DNA of 14,059 bases, taken from assembly GCA_020217115.1 (NCBI GenBank), contig JAIWOA010000072.1, positions 1 through 14,059 of the forward strand, written 5' to 3'. Source of the stretch: Calditerrivibrio sp. (GTDB taxonomy: Bacteria > Chrysiogenota > Deferribacteres > Deferribacterales > Calditerrivibrionaceae). The notes under the pieces are model-generated. The model was not told the origin of the DNA and made no database searches. It worked only from the letters and a program-made list of their open reading frames with translations. Positions 1 to 6,733 of this stretch are shown here, piece after piece; position 1 is the stretch's first letter; each line of letters begins with the position of its first letter. Position numbers and translations under genes: made by a program.

Positions 1-1098
1 GAGCCATTTAAAGAGGTATACATCCATGCATTGGTGAGGGATCAGTATGGACAAAAAATGAGTAAGTCTAAGGGGAATGTTATAGACCCCTTACTGATAA
101 TAGATAGATATGGAGCAGACTCCTTCAGATTTACCCTTGCATCCCTTGCTGCACAGGGGAGAGATATAAAACTTTCAGAAGACAGAATTGAAGGTTACAG
201 GAATTTTGTTAACAAGATATGGAATGCATCAAGATTTATAATGATGAATGTTGGTGATTATAAACCGGCTTACCCTTCACCTGAAAAGTTAAATATAGAG
301 GATAAATGGATTATATCAAAGCTTGAAGAGACTTCAAAAAGGGTTGCCAGATCCATAGAGTTATACAACTTCAATGAAGCTGCTTCAGAGATATACAATT
401 TCTTCTGGCTTACATTCTGTGATTGGTATATAGAATTTATCAAACACAGAATATTCAACAATGACAACAAAGAAAGTGCCCTTGACACAGCCATATATGT
501 TCTAAAAAATTCACTAATAATACTCCACCCATTTATGCCATTCCTCACAGAATATATATACAAAATGATAGGTGAAAAAGAGAGCATAATGCTTGAAGAA
601 TACCCTTCCCATATACCATCTTTCAAAAATGAAAAAGGGGAGGTCGAAACCATTATAGATTTTATATCCCTTGTCAGAACTGTAAGGGGTGAGTATAATA
701 TATCTCCAGCATTAAAACTTAATGTATTCGTAAAGACAGATAAAGATAAATTTAACCTCCTTAAGGATAAGGAAAATATAATAAAACTTTTAGCCAAAAC
801 AGATTCAATTGTTAATACGGAAAGTGAGATAAAAAATTCTGCAATAAATGTATCGAACAATTTCACAATCTATCTCCCCCTTGAGGGATTAATAGATATA
901 GATGCAGAGATTAAAAAATTACAGAAAGAAAAACAGAACCTGGAGAAGGATTTTAATATCTACAATGGTAAACTCAGCAATGAGAATTATCTGAAAAAAG
1001 CCCAACCAGAAGTTATTGAAAAAGATAGGGAAAAACTTTCAGATATTGTATCAAAGCTTGAAAAAATAAAAGAAAATCTCAAAAGGTTCTCAAAGTAA
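1..1098 (+). CDS. valS: Valyl-tRNA synthetase, C-terminal part (5' end outside window)
   Basis: This class I aminoacyl-tRNA synthetase charges tRNA-Val in the cytoplasm. The frame is open from base 1, so the gene begins upstream; about 365 residues of a protein usually near 870-880 are visible. The KMSKS loop, which helps ATP activation, is at visible residues 19-23, followed by GNVIDP. A helical anticodon-binding domain follows (roughly 95-260, with WIISKLEETSKRV and the WLTFCDWYIEFIK stretch). The charged coiled coil typical of ValS, which contacts the tRNA, is at about 293-365, starting at PLEGLIDIDAEI. That order and the coiled coil distinguish it from IleS and LeuS. It ends in TAA two bases before the nadC start, so the two are probably cotranscribed. 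A TTG at 31 is an internal codon, not the real start. Confidence 0.96.
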   Translation, partial: EPFKEVYIHALVRDQYGQKMSKSKGNVIDPLLIIDRYGADSFRFTLASLAAQGRDIKLSEDRIEGYRNFVNKIWNASRFIMMNVGDYKPAYPSPEKLNIEDKWIISKLEETSKRVARSIELYNFNEAASEIYNFFWLTFCDWYIEFIKHRIFNNDNKESALDTAIYVLKNSLIILHPFMPFLTEYIYKMIGEKESIMLEEYPSHIPSFKNEKGEVETIIDFISLVRTVRGEYNISPALKLNVFVKTDKDKFNLLKDKENIIKLLAKTDSIVNTESEIKNSAINVSNNFTIYLPLEGLIDIDAEIKKLQKEKQNLEKDFNIYNGKLSNENYLKKAQPEVIEKDREKLSDIVSKLEKIKENLKRFSK

Positions 1099-1100
1099 TA

Positions 1101-1949
1101 ATGCTGATGATAAATTGTGAACTCATTGATAGACTGATAGAACTCTCTATACACGAAGACATCGGTAGAGGTGATCTATCTTCCATAGCAATCGAAGATT
1201 ATCTCGAAGATGGAGAATTTCATTTTATTGCAAAAGAGGAATTTGTCCTTTGCGGCACTGAAGTTGCAAAAAAAGTATTTGAAAAAATAGACCAAAATCT
1301 GTCTGTCAATTTTTTTAAAAATGATGGTGAACTTCTATCTGCTGGTGAAATCTTTGGTAAGGTTGTTGGATATGTAGGATCTATTCTCTCCGGGGAACGG
1401 ATCGCCCTTAATTTTCTACAAAGGTTGTCTGGTATTGCAACTAACACAAAAAAATATATTGAAAAGCTATCAGATTCAGATATCAAAATTATAGACACCA
1501 GAAAAACAATTCCGGGACATAGAATTCTTGAAAAATATGCAGTGACTGTCGGTGGAGGTTCAAACCACAGATTTGGTTTGTTTGATGGGGTAATGTTGAA
1601 GGATAATCATATAGATGCTGTGGGAAGTATAAAAAAAGCTGTTGAAATAGCCAGAAAGAAAACTCCCATTACAGTAAAAATTGAAGTGGAAACAAGAAAT
1701 ATCAAAGAGGTGATAGAAGCACTTGAAGCTGGTGCAGATATAATTATGCTGGATAATTTCAGCATTAAAGATATCAAAGAGGCGATATCAATTGTGAAAA
1801 AAAAGGTGAAATTAGAAGTGTCTGGAGGAATAAATATAGAAAATTTAGACCTGTACAAAAAACTTAAAATAGATTACATTTCCATAGGAGCTCTGACCCA
1901 TCAGGCTAAAAGTGTGGATATGAGTCTTAAATTTAGGGGTAAGGTATGA
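1101..1949 (+). CDS. nadC: Nicotinate-nucleotide pyrophosphorylase (quinolinate phosphoribosyltransferase)
   Basis: It converts quinolinate and PRPP to nicotinate mononucleotide, CO2 and pyrophosphate, the step that joins the de novo pathway to NAD synthesis. The 282-residue length is normal. Visible family motifs are HEDIGRGDLSS near the N-terminus, GERIALNFLQRLSGIAT, DTRKTIPG (R134, K135), GGGSNHRFGLFDGVMLKDNH (R157, K167), EVET (E195, E197) and IMLDN (D218), then EVSGGI and ISIGALTH, which form the phosphate-binding end of the barrel. The ATG at 1101 follows the valS stop by two bases; a second ATG at 1107 is equally possible, because neither has a clear Shine-Dalgarno sequence and translation may be coupled to valS. 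Its TGA overlaps the next start (ATGA). No nadA or nadB is in the window. Confidence 0.96.
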   Translation: MLMINCELIDRLIELSIHEDIGRGDLSSIAIEDYLEDGEFHFIAKEEFVLCGTEVAKKVFEKIDQNLSVNFFKNDGELLSAGEIFGKVVGYVGSILSGERIALNFLQRLSGIATNTKKYIEKLSDSDIKIIDTRKTIPGHRILEKYAVTVGGGSNHRFGLFDGVMLKDNHIDAVGSIKKAVEIARKKTPITVKIEVETRNIKEVIEALEAGADIIMLDNFSIKDIKEAISIVKKKVKLEVSGGINIENLDLYKKLKIDYISIGALTHQAKSVDMSLKFRGKV

Positions 1950-2212
1950 GTAAAATAGATGACCTTGAAAGAGCCAAACGGCTTGCCAGAACTATAATAA
2001 CTGACATAGTTCTTTATAATCAAAACAAAGTTCAAGAAGGGATAAAAAACGACAATATCTTTGAGTTACTTGAGGAAGAGATTGAACTTGGTAAAAAACT
2101 TTTTGAAGAAAAGGTGGATACATCCATTATACCAATGAAAGTATTTAATAATATTTTAGTAGATATAATGATAGCAAAACATGGAAGTACCATAGAATCG
2201 GATATTTGGTGA
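1946..2212 (+). CDS. Conserved small protein of unknown function (88 aa)
   Basis: I do not recognise a named family. The protein is short, acidic and predicted to be almost all helical, with no signal peptide, no membrane segment and no cysteine. The stretch RAKRLARTIITDIVLYNQ, followed by the N-K-V-x-E-G-I-K-N-D pattern and FELLEEEIELGKKLF, resembles a short region I recall from Deltaproteobacteria and Deferribacteres, either alone or as the tail of zinc-ribbon or TPR proteins; that memory is not checked. It overlaps nadC by four bases (ATGA) and lies 17 nt before trxB, so it is translated from the same message. Overlap and operon position support a real gene. A helical interaction module is a guess; no catalytic motif is visible. 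Confidence 0.85.
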   Translation: MSKIDDLERAKRLARTIITDIVLYNQNKVQEGIKNDNIFELLEEEIELGKKLFEEKVDTSIIPMKVFNNILVDIMIAKHGSTIESDIW

Positions 2213-2229
2213 TAAAAAGGAGAGGATAG

Positions 2230-3195
2230 ATGGAAAAATTTTTTGACTATAGTGAGTTACATGAAATATACGATGTTGTGATTATAGGTGGAGGTCCAGC
2301 TGGACTAACATCAGGCATTTATGCCGCAAGGGACAACCTTAAAACCCTTATTTTAGAAAAAAATTATCCAGGTGGACAGGTAGCAATTACTGAAGTAATA
2401 GAAAACTATCCGGGGTTTCCAGAAGGGATATCTGGTGGAGATCTCACAGATCAGATGTATAAGCATGCCTTACATTTTGGGGTGCAGGTGAAAAATGGTG
2501 AATGCTGTGGAATAGAATTTGATGGAAATATAAAGATAGTATCGTTAAAACACAATGATCTGAAAATAAAAACAAAATCTTTGATTATAGCCGCTGGGGC
2601 AAGACCAAAGAACCTTGAGATTCCCGGAGAGGCAAAATTTTTAGGTAAAGGTATATCCTTTTGTGCCACATGTGATGGAGCTTTTTACAGGGGGAAAACC
2701 GTTGCAGTAATCGGTGGTGGAGATTCTGCAGTGGAAGAGGCCCACTATCTCACAAGATTTGCAGAAAAGGTTTATATTGTTCACAGAAGGGATAAATTTA
2801 GAGCTGCCAAAATACTTCAAGATAGAGTTTTTTCAAACCCAAAAATTGAAGTAGTATGGAATGCACAACTTGTGAAGGTAAATGGAGAAACAAAGGTTGA
2901 ATCATTAACAATATTGGATAAAGTAAAAAATATAGAATTAGATCTGAAAATAGATGGAATTTTTGTGTTTATTGGATGGGTAGCCGACACTGAACATTTT
3001 AGAGGGGTTCTCGATATGGATGAAAGTGGTTTCATTCGTTCTGATGAGTCATGTAAAACATGTGTACCCGGTATATTTGTAGCTGGTGATGTCAGAACAA
3101 AAGAATTAAGGCAGGTAGTTACTGCAGTTTCTGATGGAGCAATGGCTTCAAAAGCTGCTGAAAAATATATAGAAGAATTTTTTGGGGAACATTAG
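2230..3195 (+). CDS. trxB: Thioredoxin reductase (NADPH, FAD)
   Basis: This flavoenzyme passes electrons from NADPH to thioredoxin or related thioredoxin-fold proteins in the cytoplasm. At 321 residues it matches the low-molecular-weight bacterial type. The N-terminal FAD site is VVIIGGGPAGLTSGIYAARD (about 16-35). The redox pair is C145-A-T-C148 in FCATCDGAF. The NADPH-binding Rossmann motif is VIGGGDSAVEEA, with HRRDKFRA after it, which in this family reads the 2'-phosphate. The closing FAD motif is GIFVAGDVRTKELRQVVTA. The ATG at 2230 has a strong AAGGAGAGG sequence a few bases upstream. It is the fourth gene of the valS-nadC-orphan-trxB run. A likely selenoprotein with a thioredoxin-like fold is encoded 1.8 kb away on the other strand, so it could be a client, though nothing here proves it. 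Confidence 0.97.
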   Translation: MEKFFDYSELHEIYDVVIIGGGPAGLTSGIYAARDNLKTLILEKNYPGGQVAITEVIENYPGFPEGISGGDLTDQMYKHALHFGVQVKNGECCGIEFDGNIKIVSLKHNDLKIKTKSLIIAAGARPKNLEIPGEAKFLGKGISFCATCDGAFYRGKTVAVIGGGDSAVEEAHYLTRFAEKVYIVHRRDKFRAAKILQDRVFSNPKIEVVWNAQLVKVNGETKVESLTILDKVKNIELDLKIDGIFVFIGWVADTEHFRGVLDMDESGFIRSDESCKTCVPGIFVAGDVRTKELRQVVTAVSDGAMASKAAEKYIEEFFGEH

Positions 3196-3206
3196 TATAT
3201 TGTTAG

Positions 3207-3230
3207 AAGGGGTTGAATTCTCGACCCCTT
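3207..3230 (+). other. Stem-loop between trxB and rsmI
   Basis: AAGGGGTTG (3207-3215) pairs with CGACCCCTT (3222-3230) around a six-base AATTCT loop, giving nine pairs with one G-U. It starts 11 nt after the trxB stop and ends 10 nt before the rsmI ATG. No U-run follows it on either strand, so it is not a standard intrinsic terminator. It could protect the trxB 3' end, weaken read-through, or affect rsmI translation, because its 5' arm holds the only purine-rich, Shine-Dalgarno-like bases near that gene. Confidence 0.45.
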
Positions 3231-3240
3231 ATAAAATATT

Positions 3241-4065
3241 ATGTCAAACATAGATAATATTAGCTTTTATATTGTACCCACTCCAATAGGCAATCTTGGG
3301 GATATAACAATTAGAGCTCTGGAGGTTTTAAGGAGCGTAGATCTTATCTTTTCAGAGGATACAAGAACTACATTAAAGTTACTAAACCACTTTGAAATTA
3401 AAAAAAAACTTATTTCCTACCATAAAGATAATGAAAATAGTTCCGCTGAAAAAATCTTGACCCATATCTTATCTGGAGAAATAGTAGCTTTAACAACTGA
3501 TGCCGGTACACCATGCATATCCGATCCAGGACAGATAATTGTAAATAAATTGATCAAAAATAATATAAAATTTCAGGTGTTACCAGGTGCAACTGCCTTT
3601 ATACCTGCAGCGATCAAATCTGGATTCCCCACAGAAAAGATATTTTTCTCAGGTTTTCTACCGCTAAAAAATGGGGAAAGGGTAGATTATCTAACATATC
3701 TAAAAAATAATATATATGCCACAATCATATTCTATGAAGCACCCCACAGAATAAAAAAAACACTAAACGAACTGATTGAGATATTTACCAGACCTATTTC
3801 AGTATCAAGGGAACTAACAAAATTATATGAAACAACATACTACATAAACAGCAAAGAAGATATATCATTTATAGTGGAAAAGGGTGAATTTGTAATTGTA
3901 GTAAATAATAATACCCCTCAACCCAAAAAACAGGATATTGAATTAATTGTAGAAAATCTGAGAAGGGAAAACCTTTCTAATCAAGATATAATGAAAGTTT
4001 TAAAAGCCCTTGGGTTCAAGAGAAATAAAGCTTATGAAGTAGTAATGGAAAAGCAGGATAGCTGA
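3241..4065 (+). CDS. rsmI: 16S rRNA (cytidine-1402 2'-O)-methyltransferase
   Basis: RsmI methylates the 2'-hydroxyl of C1402 in the 16S rRNA decoding centre using S-adenosylmethionine. The 274-residue protein has the tetrapyrrole-methylase fold: YIVPTPIGNLGDITIRALEVL-type start at residues 10-28, EDTRTT, the glycine-rich TTDAGTPCISDPG loop and LPGATAFIPAAIKSGFP, both contributing to the cofactor site, then FYEAPHRI. The last 40 or so residues (LSNQDIMKVLKALGFKRNKAYEVV) form the small helical tail typical of RsmI. The ATG at 3241 places the first conserved motif at the usual distance, but it has no Shine-Dalgarno sequence in the normal window; a stem-loop lies just upstream. Its TGA is only 4 bp from the stop codon of lpxK on the opposite strand. 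Confidence 0.96.
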   Translation: MSNIDNISFYIVPTPIGNLGDITIRALEVLRSVDLIFSEDTRTTLKLLNHFEIKKKLISYHKDNENSSAEKILTHILSGEIVALTTDAGTPCISDPGQIIVNKLIKNNIKFQVLPGATAFIPAAIKSGFPTEKIFFSGFLPLKNGERVDYLTYLKNNIYATIIFYEAPHRIKKTLNELIEIFTRPISVSRELTKLYETTYYINSKEDISFIVEKGEFVIVVNNNTPQPKKQDIELIVENLRRENLSNQDIMKVLKALGFKRNKAYEVVMEKQDS

Positions 4066-4069
4066 CAGT

Positions 4070-4969
4070 TTAATTAATTTTATTCAGAATACAATTAAAA
4101 AAAAGATCTTCATTGCGTATACTGGTATCTATTTTTAGTATTGATGTCATATCTTTCATTTCACTACTGAGCTTCACAAAATCTTTTTCTGTGGTAACAA
4201 AAAGATCGGCATGGGAGCTTTTCAATATTTTTTTTAATTTTTTAAAATCCCCTTCAGAGTAGGAATGGTGATCTCTAAACCCTGCACTGCCAACAACCTG
4301 AATCGACTGGTTTTCTAACATCTGAAAAAAACTTTTATTGTTTGCAATCCCTGAAAAAGCAAAGAATTTTAGTTTCTTATCAACCGGCTCCCCTTTGTAA
4401 AAAATACCTTCTACTTTGACACTGGAGTAAAAAATCGGTTTATTAAAAATATACTTTTCCATACTTACCGGGATATTTTCAACACCTTCAGGTGTCTTTG
4501 TAAATAAGATTATGTCAGCTCTTTTTAGCGCTGAGGGGAATTCCCTTAAATAACCAAAAGGGAAAATAAATCCAGTGGATATGGGGTTATTGTAATCGAG
4601 AAGGACAATATCAAGATCCCTTTGTATCCTTCTATGCTGAAAAGCATCGTCAAGGATAACAACTTGAGGGTTAAATTTCTCCAGAGAAAAATTGTAGGCA
4701 GCTTTTCTATCCTTACATGTCACTACAAAGGCTTTATTAAGCTTTGTAGCAATTAAAAAAGGCTCATCGGCTGCCAATGGAGGCTGCATTAAAATAGATT
4801 CCCCATCAGAAATCAGGTTAAGTCCATAACCAACCCTACCCTTGTAACCCCTTGAGATAACAGCAACCCTAAAACCTATCTCAATAAAAAATCTACCCAG
4901 TTTAATAACCATGGGTGTTTTACCAGTACCGCCCATAGATATATTACCAACAGAAATTATTTTTGCCAA
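4070..4969 (-). CDS. lpxK: Tetraacyldisaccharide 4'-kinase (lipid A 4'-kinase), short N-terminus
   Basis: LpxK phosphorylates the 4'-position of the tetraacyl-disaccharide precursor to make lipid IVA at the inner membrane. The P-loop GGTGKT is at residues 13-18, within VGNISMGGTGKTP. ISRGYKGR, ADEP (D68; the usual form is GDEP), LDDAFQH (D107, D108; usually DDGFQH) and RDHHSYS agree with the family. The protein has 299 residues from a TTG start at 4969, against about 315-330 usually, and lacks the N-terminal helix that normally precedes the P-loop by 35-50 residues. The frame upstream opens only at 4996 and offers no ATG or GTG. The UGA-containing gene ends 7 nt before the TTG, and AGAGGG plus GAAGAG could serve as ribosome-binding sequence, so coupling is likely. 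Confidence 0.93.
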   Translation of the reverse strand: MAKIISVGNISMGGTGKTPMVIKLGRFFIEIGFRVAVISRGYKGRVGYGLNLISDGESILMQPPLAADEPFLIATKLNKAFVVTCKDRKAAYNFSLEKFNPQVVILDDAFQHRRIQRDLDIVLLDYNNPISTGFIFPFGYLREFPSALKRADIILFTKTPEGVENIPVSMEKYIFNKPIFYSSVKVEGIFYKGEPVDKKLKFFAFSGIANNKSFFQMLENQSIQVVGSAGFRDHHSYSEGDFKKLKKILKSSHADLFVTTEKDFVKLSSEMKDMTSILKIDTSIRNEDLFFNCILNKIN

Positions 4970-4976
4970 CGACTCT

Positions 4977-5333
4977 TCAACCCTCTTTTTTGCTGTCTAA
5001 AAAAATTTTTATTCTGGAAAAGATCTCTTCCGGATCCTCTAAACCCCATGTTACAGGTTTATTACCTATAGCAACATAGGGTAATGATAATCTATTTTCT
5101 ACAATAGTATTGATGTCATCAATGTAGTCTAAAACTTCCGGAGTAGAGATATCTACATATATCAGTTCAAAACTATCACTACCAATTTCATTCGTTAAAA
5201 GAGCATCAACCCTATTTGCCAGCTCTACATAAGGATCATCTTTTACCCCACAACCTGAGGGGAAATATGAAGGTGCTCAGCCAGAGACAAAATCTGTACT
5301 TGTTCCAAAAATTTTAATAGTAATCTTTTCCAT
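4977..5333 (-). CDS. Predicted selenoprotein, thioredoxin-fold-like, Sec (UGA) at codon 19
   Basis: Read from ATG at 5333, this frame has 118 codons and ends at TGA 4979-4977; its only interruption is TGA at 5279-5277, codon 19. The product starts MEKITIKIFGTSTDFVSG, then Sec, then APSYFPSGCG. The layout suits a thioredoxin-like fold: strand 4-10, redox residue, helix about 34-50, strand FELIYVDI, helix about 64-80, LPYVAIG with a candidate cis-proline, GNKPVTWG, and a final helix. The Bacillus YuzD family (strand, then a CxSC motif followed by PS) looks distantly similar from memory. No ATG, GTG or TTG lies in frame after the UGA, so the 99 downstream codons need read-through. A hairpin like a bacterial SECIS begins 11 nt after the UGA. 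It lies 15 nt after purF and overlaps no other gene. A nonsense-mutated pseudogene is the main alternative. Confidence 0.8.
5242..5265 (-). promoter_or_regulatory. Candidate bacterial SECIS hairpin
   Basis: On the mRNA, UUUCCCC (5265-5259) pairs with GGGG (5249-5246) and AAA (5244-5242), leaving U5245 bulged. Above the C-G block come a U-U mismatch and one C-G pair closing an AGGUU loop. The two loop guanines are 22-23 nt after the UGA. In E. coli fdhF the loop is C-AGGUCU-G with its guanines 19-20 nt after UGA, so both apex and spacing agree. In bacteria SelB binds this loop to deliver Sec-tRNA. The stem is coding sequence (residues 23-31). Confidence 0.65.
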
Positions 5334-5339
5334 AACTAA

Positions 5340-5345
5340 TCCCCT
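5340..5345 (-). promoter_or_regulatory. Shine-Dalgarno of the predicted selenoprotein gene
   Basis: AGGGGA lies 6 nt before the ATG at 5333 and just after the purF stop. It supports translation starting upstream of the in-frame UGA, and so supports the long form of the gene rather than a shorter product. Confidence 0.7.
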
Positions 5346-5348
5346 ATT

Positions 5349-6731
5349 TTAAAATTTATTTTCAGTTTCCCCATCGCCATGCAATGTTGGATAGTTACCT
5401 GTAAAACATGCATCGCAAAAGGATAGTTTTTTCACACAATCATACATACCTTCAACGGATAGATAACCTAACGTATCTGAAGTAATATACTTTCTTATCT
5501 CTTCAACGGTATGAGTCGAAGCGATTAATTCCTTTCTCGTTGGGGTATCAATCCCATAAAAACATGGAAACTTTGTAGGTGGAGATGATATCCTCATATG
5601 GACCTCTCTTGCTCCAGCTTCCCTTAACATTTTTACAATTTTACGACTTGTAGTGCCTCTAACTATTGAATCATCAACAACAACAACTCTCCTACCCTTT
5701 ATAATCGATTCTACAGGGTTAAGCTTTATCTTTACACCAAAATGTCTGATCGATTGGGAAGGCTCAATAAAAGTCCTTCCAACATAATGATTTCTTATAA
5801 GCCCCTGTTCGTAGGGAATTCTACTATACTCAGAATAACCAAGGGTGGCAACAACCCCAGAATCCGGTACAGGGATCACAATATCAGCATCAACAGGGTT
5901 TTCCTGTGCAAGTCTTTTACCAAATTCTTTCCTGACATCGTAAACATATTTCCCAAAGATCATAGAATCAGGTCTTGCAAAATAGATATATTCAAATATG
6001 CAAGGCTTTGGTTCACACTTCTCAAAAGGTTTTAAGCTTTTTATACCATAATCATTAATTATTACCATCTCTCCGGGTTCTATCTCCCTTATAAATTCTG
6101 CCTCAACAAGATCAAGGGCCACTGTCTCACTGGCAAGGATATACCCACTCCTTATCTTTCCGATCACAAGTGGTCTCACACCCATAGGGTCCCTTACACC
6201 GATCATAGAATTATCTGTCATAAAAATAAGTGAATATGCACCTTTTAAAAGTCTAAGGGAATCTATTATAGCTTCATTGATTGAATCTTTCTGACTTTTT
6301 GCAATTAGATGTATAATTATCTCACTATCAGTAGTGGACATAAAAATCGATCCAGAGGAAACAAGCTCCTTTTTGAGAGAAACAGCATTCACTATATTTC
6401 CATTGTGGGCAAGGGCTAATTTCCCCTTATTTATCTCTGCAAAGATTGGCTGAGTATTGCTTACATTATTTGCTCCAGTCGTTGAATACCTGTTGTGACC
6501 TATGGCAACATCACCCTTTAACTCTTTCAAAATAGAATTGGAAAAGATATCTGCAACCAGTCCAAGGGATTTATGCAAATAAAAACTATTGCCATCCATG
6601 GAACATATACCAGCCCCCTCCTGTCCTCTATGTTGCATCGCATAAAGGGAGAGGTATACCAGATTTGCTGCATCCTTATCGCCATAAACACCAGCTATTG
6701 CACACTCTTCGTTAAATTTGTCTAAAAACAT
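5349..6731 (-). CDS. purF: Amidophosphoribosyltransferase (glutamine PRPP amidotransferase)
   Basis: PurF makes phosphoribosylamine from PRPP and glutamine, the first committed step of purine synthesis. I choose ATG 6731 (460 residues), two bases after the purL stop, over a TTG at 6737 inside the purL stop region. The short propeptide MFLDKFNEE precedes the catalytic cysteine C10, which becomes residue 1 after processing. The class II glutaminase domain (GHNRYSTTG, LAHNGNI) is followed by the phosphoribosyltransferase domain with PRPP motif VVVVDDSIVRGTTS (D353, D354). C244, C390, C439 and C442 (mature 235, 381, 430, 433) match the four [4Fe-4S] ligands of the Bacillus subtilis enzyme, so this is the iron-sulfur, propeptide-cleaved type. 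The family is feedback-inhibited by purine nucleotides. It follows purL in the operon. Confidence 0.97.
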   Translation of the reverse strand: MFLDKFNEECAIAGVYGDKDAANLVYLSLYAMQHRGQEGAGICSMDGNSFYLHKSLGLVADIFSNSILKELKGDVAIGHNRYSTTGANNVSNTQPIFAEINKGKLALAHNGNIVNAVSLKKELVSSGSIFMSTTDSEIIIHLIAKSQKDSINEAIIDSLRLLKGAYSLIFMTDNSMIGVRDPMGVRPLVIGKIRSGYILASETVALDLVEAEFIREIEPGEMVIINDYGIKSLKPFEKCEPKPCIFEYIYFARPDSMIFGKYVYDVRKEFGKRLAQENPVDADIVIPVPDSGVVATLGYSEYSRIPYEQGLIRNHYVGRTFIEPSQSIRHFGVKIKLNPVESIIKGRRVVVVDDSIVRGTTSRKIVKMLREAGAREVHMRISSPPTKFPCFYGIDTPTRKELIASTHTVEEIRKYITSDTLGYLSVEGMYDCVKKLSFCDACFTGNYPTLHGDGETENKF

Positions 6732-6733
6732 AA

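Noticed and set aside
270..866. Minus-strand open frame of 198 codons opposite valS
   Set aside because: It overlaps the anticodon-binding region of valS, has Ser/Leu-rich antisense composition, and no ribosome site or neighbour on that strand.
3207..3230. Intrinsic terminator after trxB
   Set aside because: The hairpin is followed by AUAAAAUAUU, not a U-run, and rsmI begins 10 nt later; it is listed as a stem-loop only.
4977..5279. UGA-interrupted frame as a simple pseudogene
   Set aside because: Apart from one TGA the frame is intact, with a good ribosome site, a normal stop, no frameshift and a SECIS-like hairpin at the right distance. Decay would normally leave more damage. It remains the main alternative.
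5277..5279. UGA read as tryptophan through a changed genetic code
   Set aside because: Several complete neighbouring genes (nadC, the 88-codon gene, rsmI, purL, purQ, pepA) end at TGA at their family's normal length, and TGG is used for Trp throughout.
5742..6035. Plus-strand open frame of 97 codons inside purF
   Set aside because: It lies antisense to a clearly conserved part of purF, and its translation is low in complexity with no family resemblance.
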